Shown here piece after piece: positions 63,556 to 64,000 of a stretch of 64,000 nt of DNA (positions are counted from its first letter, which is position 1; every line of letters starts with the position of its first letter). The stretch comes from Stenogyne calaminthoides (Eukaryota > Streptophyta > Magnoliopsida > Lamiales > Lamiaceae): assembly GCA_037126765.1 (NCBI GenBank), contig JBBCBC010000016.1, positions 16,480,728 to 16,544,727 on the forward strand. Direction: 5' to 3'. The translations under genes were made by a program, and so were the position numbers. Below the pieces are notes generated by a model, which had not been told where the DNA came from, made no database searches, and worked only from the letters and a program-made list of their open reading frames with translations.

Positions 63556-64000
63556 ATTGGCTAAGTTTGGAGTTCAAAATTGTAAGGAAGCCAAAATTCC
63601 TATGATGACTGGATTCAAGATGGATCCAGATGAGGATGGTGAAAAAAAAAAAAATCGAAGGAATATAGGGCTCTCATTAGATCTCTATTATACCGACCGC
63701 CAGAACCAGACTTTATATAACCTTCGCGAAGAGGTGTATGTGCGATTTCGTGCAAATCCAATGATAAGCCACCTAGAAGCGACTAAGTGGATTTTAAGTA
63801 TCTGAAGGGACAAGAACCTTGGTTTATTTTACCCATCAGATGATAATCTAGTGCTTAGTGGGTATTCTGATTCTGATTATGGAGGTTGCAAGATTGACAG
63901 AAAATCCACCTCAGGAACTTGTCAGTTCTTAGGAAGTAAACTGATCTCGTGGTTTTCAAAGAAGCAGACATCAGTTGCAACATCTACTACTGAAGCAGAA
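63556..64000 (+). pseudogene. pol: copia RNase H, 5' part, runs off the window
   Basis: Starts MAKFGVQNCKEAKIPMMTGF, then a degenerate stretch. From about 63850 comes a clean frame: LSGYSDSDYGGCKIDRKSTS (the first catalytic D lies in SDSDYGG), LGSKLISWFSKKQTSV and ATSTTEAE at the window end. Confidence 0.85.

Larger units (their letters stand above)
56708..64000 (+). mobile_element. SIRE-like Ty1/copia element, 5' part (continues beyond window)
   Basis: 5' LTR, primer site, gag, protease, integrase, RT and RNase H in copia order. Similarity of gag and of the LTR ends to the 1-11.9 kb array places it in the same lineage but another family. It ends at the window edge inside RNase H; any env-like ORF and the 3' LTR lie outside. 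Frameshifts are frequent. Confidence 0.88.

Overview
This window is flowering-plant nuclear DNA made almost entirely of transposable elements; I see no intact host gene. Three things point to a plant: Ty1/copia and Ty3/gypsy polyproteins with initiator-Met primer sites, Stowaway MITEs with CTCCNTCCGTCC ends and TA duplications, and Helitrons with a PIF1-like helicase. The AT-rich background fits a eudicot, but I cannot name the species. Every coding region found belongs to a mobile element and nearly all are broken.

1-11.9 kb: a head-to-tail array of a SIRE-like copia family. It reads env-like tail, LTR (1208-3311), gag, a pol collapsed to one short fusion, an env-like region, then LTR (10101-11881). 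11.9-16.2 kb: the 5' half of a copia relic on the minus strand (family D: gag, leader, primer site, LTR). 16.5-32.3 kb: what looks like one copia element (family C) opened by nested insertions. These are a partial D LTR carrying a Ty3/gypsy element (20647-25689), which carries a 286-bp TRIM (23107-23392, TSD ATATT), and further on an inverted solo C LTR (27202-28796, TSD GATAG).

32.3-44.1 kb: another D LTR, split exactly between an A and a T by a Helitron (32798-43543). The Helitron contains an 8.2-kb non-coding LTR element (34079-42255, TSD ATCTA) of the LARD type, whose interior is three families of GC-rich tandem repeats. 44.65-49.6 kb: the 3' end and degenerate helicase of a second Helitron on the minus strand, interrupted by a SIRE-like solo LTR (47633-49268, TSD CAAAC). 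49.6-56.6 kb: AT-rich DNA with three Stowaway MITEs, tandem duplications and a foldback element. 56.7-64 kb: a SIRE-like copia element (5' LTR, primer site, gag, protease, integrase, RT, RNase H) that runs off the right edge.

The nesting gives a relative order: family C, then D LTR, then gypsy, then TRIM; and D LTR, then Helitron, then LARD. The best-supported results are the insertion junctions, because target-site duplications or paralogous empty sites are visible. The least explained is the tandem-repeat interior of the LARD.
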